Assembly: GCA_015488855.1 (NCBI GenBank)
Contig: WFMY01000017.1
Span: 1 to 12,636 of the forward strand
Reading direction: 5' to 3'
From: Helicobacteraceae bacterium
GTDB lineage: Bacteria > Campylobacterota > Campylobacteria > Campylobacterales > Sulfurimonadaceae
DNA: 12,636 nucleotides
Part shown: positions 6,681 to 12,636 of the stretch, piece by piece
Layout: every line of letters starts with the position of its first letter
Position numbering within the stretch: position 1 is the first letter of the stretch
Translations under genes and position numbers: made by a program
Notes under the pieces: model-generated
Databases searched by the model: none
What the model saw: only the letters and a program-made list of their open reading frames with translations
Told to the model about the DNA's origin: nothing

Positions 6681-8729
6681 TTATAACTTTTCAATAAAAG
6701 AAGCAAGGATATCTTTTTTTGTGCCTGCAAAATTGATCTTGAGTTTAAATTCTTTACCACTTTTCGCTACACCTATGATACGCCCTGTTCCAAAGATTTT
6801 ATGGCGTACTAGATCACCCTTTTTGAAAGCTGTATTTTTCTCTATTTTCAATGAGCCTTGACAAAGTCCAGCTTCGTTGAAAAATCTTGATTTTTCCAAA
6901 TCGCTTCTACGACCCTTATAAAATCTACTTCCTACATGCGAAAGAGTGAGAGTGTCTTTAGCACGAGTAAAAGAAACATACCCTAAACGACGCTCCTCTT
7001 CCAAGTCGCTTCCTTCACCAACTAATGGCAAGAAACCCTCTTCTAGTCCTATAATAAAAACATGTTTAAACTCTAAACCTTTTGATGCATGGATACTCAT
7101 CATATAGATGCTCTCACCCTCTACTTGGTCTTGTTCACTTTGAAGGGTTAATTCATTTAAAAACTCATCTAAACCAGATTCTGGAGAATTTTTTATAAAG
7201 TCACGAAACAGAGCATAAAACTCATCCATATTGAGAATTCTATCTTGTTCATCTACTTGGCCTTTATAGATATCTTTTAAATGAAAAGTATCCTCTAAGG
7301 TATCTATAAACTCATAAGTTGATTCTTTTGCAACTTGGGAGACTGACTCTATGTCTTTTATAAATTCTCTTATTGTTTTTGTGTTTTTCTTTCTTACTAA
7401 GGCTTCTAAGGAAGCTATAGTTGATGACTTTATAAACTCAAAGATAGATTTTTCTGCAGCATGTGCAGCCAACTCTATCTTGTCAACACTTGCTTTTCCT
7501 AGTCCTCGTTTGGGTTTATTTATGATGCGTTTAAAAGAAAAATCATCATGATAGTTTGTGATAACTCGAATGTAGCTTATGAGGTCTTTAACCTCAGCTC
7601 TATCATAAAATCTTTGTCCACCAACAAGCTTGTAACCTATACCTGCACGATTGAGTCCATCTTCTATGGAACGGGAAAGTACATTAACACGGTAAAGGAT
7701 CGCTATATCTTGAGCACTGACACCAGAGTCCATCAGTTTATTTATCTTTGTTGCTATCTTTCTTGCTTCTTCATTTTCATCTTGTGAGTTAAGGGTAACC
7801 ACATCTTCTCCTCTTCCACGCGTCGGAAGAAGTGTTTTACCGAGTCTTGAACGGTTATGCTCGATGAGTGCGTTGGCCACTTTAAGAATTGGTTCGAGAG
7901 AGCGGTAGTTATTTTGCAACTTAAAAACACTCGTACCCGCAAAATCTTGATCAAACTCCATAATATTTCTTATGTGTGCTCCACGCCAGCCATAAATACT
8001 TTGATCATCATCACCAACGACACATAAGTTTGTATGCGTAGCACAGAGTTTTTGTAGAAGCTTAAGTTGTAACTCATTTGTATCTTGGTACTCATCTATC
8101 ATAATGTATTGGTATTTTTGTGATGTAGCGTTAGCCAATTCTGGATTTTCGTTTAAAAGCTTATAGGTTAGTGCTATTAAGTCATCAAAATCAACAAGAT
8201 TGTTTTCATTAAGATAGGATTCATACTCCTCATAGACTTTTGCGATTTGTTGGTAGTTAAAAAGTTCAGATTGTTTGTATGCATCATTGGGCGTTAAAAG
8301 TGAATTTTTATATCTTGAAATTTCACTTGCGATAAGTGGTGTTGGAAGAGTATTGTTGATTTTTTTAATAATTCTTTTTTTATCATCAGTATCTATGACG
8401 ACAAAGTTATTTTTTCTACCTAGCAGATGAATATTAAATTTTAAAAACAAAAGCCCAAATTTATGAAAAGTACACAATAATGGTGGGTAAGAAAGCTCTG
8501 GCATCATATCTAAAGCCCGTTCTCGCATCTCTTTTGCTGCTTTATTGGTAAAAGTAAGTGTTAAAGTATTTGAAGCAGGGATACCCACCTCTTTGATAAG
8601 ATACGCTAAACGAGAGATAATAGTCGTGGTCTTACCACTCCCAGCACCTGCCAATATAAGGACAGGACCCTCGGTTTGCTTCACAGCATCGCTTTGTTCA
8701 TCATTTAATTTTTCAAATATTTTTTCCAT
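6681..8729 (-). CDS. uvrD: UvrD/PcrA-type superfamily 1 DNA helicase
   Basis: This is an ATP-dependent 3'-5' DNA helicase for nucleotide excision and mismatch repair and for clearing replication obstacles. All SF1A motifs are visible (numbered from the ATG): Walker A GAGSGKTT (about 28-35), TFTNKAAKEM (Ia), DEYQDTN (about 212-218, motif II), VGDDDQSIYGWRG (about 238-250, motif III), LQNNYRS (IV), SIHASKGLEF (V) and YVSFTRAKD (VI). The final 45 residues or so (GDLVRHKIFGTGRI) resemble the C-terminal Tudor-like domain of PcrA/UvrD that contacts RNA polymerase. Two starts are possible: ATG at 8729 (682 aa, homolog-like MEKIFEKLN) or an in-frame GTG at 8738 adding three residues; neither has a strong Shine-Dalgarno. 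It heads the operon with truB-csrA-ispE and has its own promoter upstream. Rep is the close alternative name. Confidence 0.95.
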   Translation of the reverse strand: MEKIFEKLNDEQSDAVKQTEGPVLILAGAGSGKTTTIISRLAYLIKEVGIPASNTLTLTFTNKAAKEMRERALDMMPELSYPPLLCTFHKFGLLFLKFNIHLLGRKNNFVVIDTDDKKRIIKKINNTLPTPLIASEISRYKNSLLTPNDAYKQSELFNYQQIAKVYEEYESYLNENNLVDFDDLIALTYKLLNENPELANATSQKYQYIMIDEYQDTNELQLKLLQKLCATHTNLCVVGDDDQSIYGWRGAHIRNIMEFDQDFAGTSVFKLQNNYRSLEPILKVANALIEHNRSRLGKTLLPTRGRGEDVVTLNSQDENEEARKIATKINKLMDSGVSAQDIAILYRVNVLSRSIEDGLNRAGIGYKLVGGQRFYDRAEVKDLISYIRVITNYHDDFSFKRIINKPKRGLGKASVDKIELAAHAAEKSIFEFIKSSTIASLEALVRKKNTKTIREFIKDIESVSQVAKESTYEFIDTLEDTFHLKDIYKGQVDEQDRILNMDEFYALFRDFIKNSPESGLDEFLNELTLQSEQDQVEGESIYMMSIHASKGLEFKHVFIIGLEEGFLPLVGEGSDLEEERRLGYVSFTRAKDTLTLSHVGSRFYKGRRSDLEKSRFFNEAGLCQGSLKIEKNTAFKKGDLVRHKIFGTGRIIGVAKSGKEFKLKINFAGTKKDILASFIEKL

Positions 8730-8771
8730 ACTGCACACTTAACTTTAATTTGCATTTATTCAATACTATTT

Positions 8772-8780
8772 ATTATATCA
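8772..8780 (-). promoter_or_regulatory. Promoter candidate for the uvrD-truB-csrA-ispE operon
   Basis: TGATATAAT on the minus strand contains a perfect -10 hexamer (8772-8777) with a TG extension, the same nonamer found before the cytochrome c gene. A TTGTAA at 8797-8802 could be a poorly spaced -35 (19 bp). Transcription would begin near 8765, leaving a leader of about 36 nt. Confidence 0.55.
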
Positions 8781-8807
8781 AATATATCCTAAAATATTAC
8801 AAAACTA

Positions 8808-8836
8808 TTGCAATAATTATAATTTTGAGTTATACT
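8808..8836 (+). promoter_or_regulatory. Promoter candidate for the LysR-type regulator gene
   Basis: TTGCAA (8808-8813) and TATACT (8831-8836) are separated by 17 bp, the ideal sigma-70 spacing. The start would be near 8843, giving a leader of about 25 nt. The -35 lies in the palindrome ATTGCAAT (8807-8814), a possible autoregulatory site for a LysR protein. Confidence 0.5.
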
Positions 8837-8867
8837 TTTGACATTACTTGAACTTATAGGAATTATT

Positions 8868-9767
8868 ATGTTAAAAGATTTTGCTAAATTACAAACTTTC
8901 TTGATGGTAACAAAAGAGAAAAGTTTTTCAAAAGCATCCGCTAAACTAGGCATTTCACAACCCGCGGTAACGCAACAAATCAAATTTATTGAAGAATATC
9001 TTGATACTAAAATCGTGCAAAGAAAAAAGAATGGTATTTTATTAACTAAAGAGGGTGAAGACCTCTATAGAATTGCAAAAAGACTTGAAAAAGCTATCCA
9101 AAGCTCAGAAAAAGACCTCATTCACATTATTAATAAAGAATTTACTTTTGTTATTGGTTCATCAAGTACTATTGGAAACTATGTACTTCCAAACTACATC
9201 AGTGAGATTAAAAATAGAATTGCCAATGAGGTTCACATGAATGTTGACAAGTCGTGTAGCATCATAGATGCTCTTGAAGATAAAAAAATAGACTTAGCTC
9301 TAATCGAGTCACCAGTATTTAAAGATGATATTATCTATAGAGAATGGATAGAAGATGAACTTGTTATGTTCTCAAATCAAGCTATAAAAAAACACTTAAC
9401 TGCTGAAGATTTACTTGACTTTGATTGGATTTGTCGAGAGGAAGAGTCACATACAAGAAAACTGACAGCTGAAGTTTTTGATGAGATTGGTGTAGAGTGT
9501 AAGAACTTTAAGGTTATAAGTGTAATGCAAAGTCCTACAGCTATCAAAGAGTCTATATTAAATGCAAATACAACGCAAAGACCTCTTGTCTCAGTCATGA
9601 GTCGCCATGCTATTAAAAAGGATGTAGAAGCAGGCAGACTTTATGAATCAAGACTTAAAAATAACACAATGGAAAGAAAATTTTATATCGCCTACTTAAA
9701 AGAGCGTAAGCATGATGCTTTTGTTGAAAATGTAGTAAATTATCTACTCTCTTTAAATAAACTCTAG
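8868..9767 (+). CDS. LysR-type transcriptional regulator
   Basis: The 299-aa length is normal for the family. The N-terminal winged helix-turn-helix (about 4-65) shows FLMVTKEKSFSKASAKLGIS followed by QPAVTQQIKFIEE, the standard LysR recognition helix region, then a linker helix (about 62-88). The remainder (about 90-295) fits a two-lobed ligand-binding domain. I chose the ATG at 8868, which has AGGA at 8858-8861 with a 6-nt spacer; an upstream in-frame TTG at 8838 would add ten non-conserved residues and falls at the predicted transcription start. LysR proteins usually control a divergent neighbour, but that neighbour here is uvrD, so autoregulation or a distant target is more likely. The cysK operon is about 2 kb away and on the opposite strand, so a CysB-like role is only speculative. 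The effector is unknown. Confidence 0.92.
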   Translation: MLKDFAKLQTFLMVTKEKSFSKASAKLGISQPAVTQQIKFIEEYLDTKIVQRKKNGILLTKEGEDLYRIAKRLEKAIQSSEKDLIHIINKEFTFVIGSSSTIGNYVLPNYISEIKNRIANEVHMNVDKSCSIIDALEDKKIDLALIESPVFKDDIIYREWIEDELVMFSNQAIKKHLTAEDLLDFDWICREEESHTRKLTAEVFDEIGVECKNFKVISVMQSPTAIKESILNANTTQRPLVSVMSRHAIKKDVEAGRLYESRLKNNTMERKFYIAYLKERKHDAFVENVVNYLLSLNKL

Positions 9768-9787
9768 TCTAATGAGGTTTCCACGAT

Positions 9788-9820
9788 TCAAAGTTTTTAA
9801 AATTATTTCAAAAACTTTGA
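9788..9820. terminator. Hairpin between convergent genes, probable bidirectional terminator
   Basis: TCAAAGTTTTT (9788-9798) pairs perfectly with AAAAACTTTGA (9810-9820), an 11-bp stem around an 11-nt loop. It lies just after the LysR stop (9767) and covers the last codons of the converging 152-aa gene (stop 9803-9805). GTTTTC follows on the plus strand. The stem is AT-rich and the T-tract short, so efficiency is uncertain. Confidence 0.5.
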
Positions 9821-10261
9821 GTTTTCAGGATTTTCTAAAAACGAATTCATAGAGTTTTCTACTCCATTATTATCTACTTCTTTTACCACATTAGTTGATT
9901 GTTTTTTATAAGTTGCAAGATTTATCAAGAGAGGAGTTTCATCCACTATGATCTGTACAATACTTAGGAGTGGGACACTTGTCAAAGAACCAAAATTATC
10001 TGTTCCAAAACCAGCTTCAAAGACTAAATACTCATCCTCTATCCTTGCAGTCTCAAAAGTATAACCTGCTAAAAAGAAAAGTGTCATAGGGTGAAATGCA
10101 GCGGATACTTCCTCTGCTACATCAGGGTCAAACGAGACATCTTCAATCTTGCAAAGCACACCAAAGTTTTTTCCATTTTCAAAAAGGTATATCAATATCT
10201 CTTGGATATTATTTTGCATAACATCAGAAAAACCTGCATCGTGGATTATATTATCTAACAA
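9803..10261 (-). CDS. Hypothetical 152-aa protein, third gene of the cysK operon
   Basis: I do not recognise this family. The protein is predicted soluble and acidic, with no signal peptide and a single cysteine (Cys37). Residues 1-115 look like a compact mixed alpha/beta domain with alternating hydrophobic stretches (for example about 59-66 and 98-106). Residues 118-152 are polar, Asn/Glu/Ser-rich and probably disordered. The start is TTG at 10261-10259, fixed by AAAGGAG at 10268-10274 with a 6-nt spacer. It overlaps the aminotransferase gene by 11 bp, so translation is likely coupled. Its context with two PLP enzymes (CysK and a class IV aminotransferase) may hint at amino-acid metabolism, but no function can be assigned. 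The 3' end lies within the convergent hairpin. Confidence 0.75.
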   Translation of the reverse strand: MLDNIIHDAGFSDVMQNNIQEILIYLFENGKNFGVLCKIEDVSFDPDVAEEVSAAFHPMTLFFLAGYTFETARIEDEYLVFEAGFGTDNFGSLTSVPLLSIVQIIVDETPLLINLATYKKQSTNVVKEVDNNGVENSMNSFLENPENSKFLK

Positions 10262-10844
10262 AGCAATCTCCTTTATTTGAGCATATTATATCAAAATCTA
10301 TCATAGAGTTTAATAAAGCTACCTGCGTATAATTCTCTAACTCTTCTACCTTTATATCTTTTAAAATAATTTTTTTTTCTTGGAGATATCTCGCCCTTGT
10401 TGTACCCTCAAGTAAGACACTCTTTGGGCTATACCATACACCATCTTTTTCCAATGCAATATTGGCAATAGTAGTGTCTGTAATCAAGCCATTTTTTACT
10501 ACAAGGACATCATCACACCCTTTTCTGCGCTCAAAGAGAGCATCAAGAGCATCACGAGAAGTTGACTTATATTGATACTCTATATTGTCATCATATAGTA
10601 ACTTTAAAGAGTTTATTTTTCTTTTTTTATAGACAAGATATTCTATCTTAAGCAGGGCATCAAGATTATACACTATACGACATCGCAAAAGACCTTTGTT
10701 TGGAGTACAAAAAAAGCTTTTTAACTGCAAACCATTTTGTATCCCAAAAGACTTTAAAACATATTCATACCTTGCCTGATGAAAATCAACATTAAGATGC
10801 ACTCCATCAACAACCTTTATAGTTTCAAAAAACTCATATCTCAT
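10251..10844 (-). CDS. Short class IV PLP-dependent aminotransferase / PabC-like protein
   Basis: Fold-type IV PLP enzymes include branched-chain and D-amino-acid aminotransferases and 4-amino-4-deoxychorismate lyase (PabC). At 197 aa this protein is much shorter than the usual 270-300 aa. The predicted Schiff-base lysine is Lys93 in YKSTSRDAL. The CDDVLVVKNGLITDTTIANIAL block (two parts, about 110-131) and LLEGTTRARYL (about 144-154) are the recognisable family signatures. The canonical TE of the cofactor loop is TD here (Thr122-Asp123). The ATG at 10844 overlaps the cysK stop by 11 bp, and the 3' end overlaps the next gene by 11 bp. The upstream Shine-Dalgarno is poor, consistent with coupling to cysK translation. 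PabC-like activity is the likeliest guess, but no pabA/pabB is nearby, so substrate is left open. Confidence 0.82.
   Translation of the reverse strand: MRYEFFETIKVVDGVHLNVDFHQARYEYVLKSFGIQNGLQLKSFFCTPNKGLLRCRIVYNLDALLKIEYLVYKKRKINSLKLLYDDNIEYQYKSTSRDALDALFERRKGCDDVLVVKNGLITDTTIANIALEKDGVWYSPKSVLLEGTTRARYLQEKKIILKDIKVEELENYTQVALLNSMIDFDIICSNKGDCFVR
10268..10274 (-). promoter_or_regulatory. Strong ribosome binding site setting a TTG start
   Basis: AAAGGAG on the minus strand lies 6 nt before the TTG at 10261-10259 and inside the 3' end of the aminotransferase gene. It argues that the small downstream gene is really translated. Confidence 0.75.
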
Positions 10845-11760
10845 TGAATAGATCTGTACTTAGATACCTTTCACTTGTATCACAAAGTATTGTTATAAGT
10901 GTTTTTCCTTGGAACTCTTCTCTTTTAGCAACTTGCATAGTTGCATAAACATTAGCTCCAGAGGAGATGCCCACAAGTAAACCCTCTTTCTTTGCTAACA
11001 TTTTAGCAGTAGCTATTGCATCTTCATTGGATACTTGTATCACTTCATCATACACAGATATGTCCAAAACCTTTGGTATAAAACCGGCACCTATCCCTTG
11101 AATCTTATGAGGCCCTGCCTTTTGAGCAGAAAGAACAGCTGAGTCTTTTGGCTCAACCGCAAAAATCTTAATATGAGGTATCTCTTGCTTGAGCACTCGT
11201 CCTGTTCCTGTAAGTGTACCTCCCGTTCCAACAGCAGCGACAAAAACATCAATCTTGCCATCAGTATCATTCAAAATCTCTCTTGCTGTTGTGAGCTCAT
11301 GTATCTCTGCATTTGCATCGTTATCAAACTGTTGTAAGACTATAGAATTATGTGTCAAAGCTTCTAACTCTTTTGCTTTTTCAATAGCTCCATTCATCCC
11401 TTTTGTCGCAGGAGTAAGGACAAGTTCTGCTCCAAGAGCTTTGAGTAAATTGCGTCGTTCAATACTCATAGACTCAGGCATTGCCAATACTAACTTTAAG
11501 TTCAGAGCTGCACAGTTTGCCGCTAATGCTATCCCTGTATTTCCACTTGTTGGTTCTATGATAATAGTATCTTTATCAATAAGTCCTTTTTCAAGTGCAC
11601 GCCTAATCATATTAAAACCTAAGCGATCTTTTACTGAAGATGTTGGGTTCATAAACTCACATTTACCGATGATGGTTGCACCGCTCATTTGAGAAGCATA
11701 GTTTAGTTTTACTAATGGCGTATTTCCTATTAACTCAGTTATATCATTTGCTATCTTCAT
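10834..11760 (-). CDS. cysK: Cysteine synthase A (O-acetylserine sulfhydrylase)
   Basis: CysK makes L-cysteine from O-acetyl-L-serine and sulfide using PLP, in the cytosol. The 308-aa length is standard. Visible motifs are LIGNTPLVKLN (10-20), NPTSSVKDR with the PLP lysine Lys44, the substrate loop PTSGNTGIALA, the PLP phosphate-binding VGTGGTLTGTG, and GISSGAN. KGMNGAIEKA and the ending SERYLSTDLFNE favour CysK over CysM. The ATG at 11760 has AAGGA about 6 nt upstream, and a TATAAT promoter lies at 11795-11800. It leads a three-gene operon with the class IV aminotransferase and a hypothetical gene, and is divergent from a small plus-strand gene. For a sulfur-oxidising type of organism, sulfide assimilation through CysK would be natural; that last point is inference. 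Confidence 0.95.
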   Translation of the reverse strand: MKIANDITELIGNTPLVKLNYASQMSGATIIGKCEFMNPTSSVKDRLGFNMIRRALEKGLIDKDTIIIEPTSGNTGIALAANCAALNLKLVLAMPESMSIERRNLLKALGAELVLTPATKGMNGAIEKAKELEALTHNSIVLQQFDNDANAEIHELTTAREILNDTDGKIDVFVAAVGTGGTLTGTGRVLKQEIPHIKIFAVEPKDSAVLSAQKAGPHKIQGIGAGFIPKVLDISVYDEVIQVSNEDAIATAKMLAKKEGLLVGISSGANVYATMQVAKREEFQGKTLITILCDTSERYLSTDLFNEI

Positions 11761-11787
11761 GAAAATTCCTTATTAGATTATTTTTAC

Positions 11788-11818
11788 TTGATTTATTATA
11801 CAATATCTTCATTAAAAT
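11788..11818 (+). promoter_or_regulatory. Possible promoter of the divergent small gene
   Basis: TTGATT (11788-11793) and TAAAAT (11813-11818) are 19 bp apart on the plus strand, a long spacing. They overlap the cysK -10, so the two divergent promoters would be mutually exclusive or co-regulated. Low confidence. Confidence 0.3.
11795..11803 (-). promoter_or_regulatory. Promoter (-10) of the cysK operon
   Basis: TTGTATAAT on the minus strand contains a perfect TATAAT hexamer (11795-11800). The start would be near 11788, giving a leader of about 28 nt with no riboswitch-sized structure. No strong -35 is visible. It overlaps the region where the divergent small gene must also have its promoter. 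Confidence 0.6.
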
Positions 11819-11834
11819 ACTTAAAGGTACCTAT

Positions 11835-12092
11835 GTGGCTAATTATATAAGTGATGCAAAAAAACTACTCAATGCTGAGTATGACGCAATAATCAAAGTA
11901 AATGATACTATAGACAATATGAGAGTATTGTCAACTAATGAAAAGGCCAAAGATGAATTTGGCGTTTTTTTACTCCAAGCAAATGGAGAAATCTCTTGTT
12001 ATGTTTTTGATGAAATCTTTATAGTGGGAAGAGTAACAGGATTTGAAAACCTCCCTGATGCTATAGAAGCGTGGATTAACGACGAGGTATAA
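11835..12092 (+). CDS. Hypothetical small acidic protein (85 aa), divergent from cysK
   Basis: I do not recognise this protein. It is 85 aa and acidic, with a helical-looking N-terminal half (about 3-40) and a short beta-like segment (about 44-68: VFLLQANGEISCYVF then IFIVGRV), ending in an acidic helix (WINDEV). It has one cysteine (Cys55), no signal peptide and no membrane segment. The start is GTG at 11835, with AAAGG at 11823-11827 and a 7-nt spacer. An out-of-frame ATG two bases upstream (11833) opens a five-codon mini-ORF ending TAA at 11850. The gene is divergent from cysK with about 74 bp between starts and stops 4 bp before the converging CopZ-like gene. The good Shine-Dalgarno and clean reading frame argue that it is real. 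Confidence 0.7.
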   Translation: MANYISDAKKLLNAEYDAIIKVNDTIDNMRVLSTNEKAKDEFGVFLLQANGEISCYVFDEIFIVGRVTGFENLPDAIEAWINDEV

Positions 12093-12096
12093 GTGC

Positions 12097-12600
12097 CTAA
12101 CTCAACTCTTTTATGGCCTTGGAAACATCACCCAAACAACACCCACCACTTGGGTTGAGTACCTCACATGCGCACCCAGGATTTTCCATCTTTGCTTTTA
12201 TATCTCCAAGAGCTTTGGTCGAACCTGTCGCTTGAAGCTCCGCTTGGATTTTCTCTTTACTCCACTCAAAACAGTAACAGACAGTCGCTGGACTTGCCCC
12301 CTCTTTAAGACCAACGATGACGCTAAGATGCTCTTGAGTGAGTACCTGATTCTCGCGAAAATATATAGTTTTACATTGAGATGTTTTACAATAATAAAAA
12401 CCATCAAGACAAGATAAACTTGACTTTGCACTTGATGTCAAGAGAGCATCAAGCGTTTTAGCTAAAACTCCTTTTGCTTTTTGTCCACAACTTGGACATG
12501 CTACTTTACCTTTTGGCTGAGGGGTACAACAGTTGTCTCCATCAGTTACACTTGTTGCACACGCACTACCATTTTGTTCTTTTGTTGTAAAAAAATTCAT
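12097..12600 (-). CDS. CopZ N-terminus-like Zn/[2Fe-2S]-binding protein (putative metallochaperone)
   Basis: The 167-aa, Cys-rich protein resembles the N-terminal domain of Archaeoglobus CopZ, which binds one zinc and a [2Fe-2S] cluster and is linked to copper delivery. A CPSC pair (Cys35/38) and C71-x4-C76 are candidate zinc ligands. VCYCF (Cys108/110) and the C-terminal GCAC...GGCC region (Cys143/145 and 154/155), in the family-like pattern NPGCxCE...NPSGGCCLGD, are candidate [2Fe-2S] ligands. The Cys110-to-Cys143 spacing of about 33 is BFD/CopZ-like. No HMA domain (MxCxxC) follows, so it lacks the copper-carrying half of archaeal CopZ. I chose the ATG at 12600, with GAAGGA at 12607-12612 and a 6-nt spacer; an in-frame GTG at 12627 lacks this support. 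It ends 4 bp from the converging small gene. Metal binding is likely; the target is unknown. Confidence 0.82.
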   Translation of the reverse strand: MNFFTTKEQNGSACATSVTDGDNCCTPQPKGKVACPSCGQKAKGVLAKTLDALLTSSAKSSLSCLDGFYYCKTSQCKTIYFRENQVLTQEHLSVIVGLKEGASPATVCYCFEWSKEKIQAELQATGSTKALGDIKAKMENPGCACEVLNPSGGCCLGDVSKAIKELS

Positions 12601-12606
12601 GCTATA

Positions 12607-12612
12607 TCCTTC
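12607..12612 (-). promoter_or_regulatory. Ribosome binding site fixing the CopZ-like start
   Basis: GAAGGA on the minus strand lies 6 nt before the ATG at 12600-12598. It decides this start over the in-frame GTG at 12627, which has no such motif within the window. Confidence 0.75.
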
Positions 12613-12636
12613 ATTATTTAGTTCCACATTTACCAG

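Larger units (their letters stand above)
8739..8867. other. AT-rich divergent intergenic region between uvrD and the LysR gene
   Basis: This 129-bp gap separates two divergent genes and holds a candidate promoter for each, described separately. The 8-bp palindrome ATTGCAAT at 8807-8814 overlaps the candidate LysR -35 and could be part of a regulator site. No RNA gene or ORF of note is seen. Confidence 0.6.

Noticed and set aside
7351..7787. Plus-strand open frames of 66 and 79 codons opposite uvrD
   Set aside because: They lie wholly within the well-conserved helicase reading frame on the other strand, have no supported ribosome site and look like antisense shadows.
8838..8867. Upstream in-frame TTG extension of the LysR gene
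   Set aside because: The extra ten residues precede the normal LysR N-terminus, and the TTG falls near the predicted transcription start; the ATG at 8868 has an AGGA site at proper distance.
11189..11692. A 167-codon plus-strand open frame opposite cysK
   Set aside because: It mirrors the conserved cysteine synthase frame; its Ser/Ala/Phe-rich composition is what the complement of such a gene gives, and no motif is recognisable.
11761..11834. Possible cysteine-related riboswitch or T-box in the cysK leader
   Set aside because: The leader is only about 28 nt by the predicted promoter and the whole gap is 74 bp, too short for such an element, and no stem structure is seen.
12093..12096. Terminator between the converging 85-aa and CopZ-like genes
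   Set aside because: The gap is four bases and I see no hairpin on either side; transcripts probably overlap.
12601..12627. GTG start extending the CopZ-like protein by nine residues
   Set aside because: The extension encodes the GAAGGA ribosome site of the internal ATG, which is the better start.

Overview
The window is AT-rich chromosomal DNA from a Campylobacterota (epsilonproteobacterium), most likely a Sulfurimonas/Sulfurovum-type organism. Three things support this. The genes are tightly packed and often overlap. The block uvrD-truB-csrA-ispE-smpB matches the order I recall from Campylobacter and Helicobacter. The order NIF3 / zinc-ribbon coiled-coil protein / waaA matches H. pylori HP0959-HP0958-HP0957. 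The species assignment is inference. No mobile element, tRNA, rRNA or CRISPR array is visible, and this reads as core chromosome rather than an accessory island.

Left part (1-8738), all minus strand, read right to left: uvrD helicase, truB pseudouridine synthase, csrA regulator and ispE isoprenoid kinase; then a c-type cytochrome with its own promoter; then smpB, an M23 peptidase, a membrane-anchored TPR protein, a NIF3-family metalloprotein, an FlgZ-like zinc-ribbon protein, and waaA (Kdo transferase), which runs off the left edge. Most junctions here overlap or are under 20 bp. The exceptions are the gaps on either side of the cytochrome gene, both of which carry -10-like elements. There are therefore probably two or three transcription units. 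CsrA and the FlgZ-like protein are both linked to flagellar gene control in relatives, although they sit among housekeeping genes.

Middle (8739-9767): an AT-rich divergent promoter region and a plus-strand LysR-type regulator with no obvious partner gene.

Right part (9803-12636): a minus-strand operon cysK - class IV PLP aminotransferase - unrecognised 152-aa protein, with two 11-bp gene overlaps. A small plus-strand gene of unknown function (85 aa, GTG start) diverges from cysK. It converges, with a 4-bp gap, on a minus-strand CopZ-N-terminus-like protein predicted to bind Zn and a [2Fe-2S] cluster.

I see no strong case for a wholly new system. The points most worth following are the cytochrome gene inserted in the ispE-smpB block with a repeat-containing promoter, the small unknown genes next to cysK, the HMA-less CopZ-like protein, and the frequent non-ATG starts, several of which are clearly fixed by Shine-Dalgarno placement.
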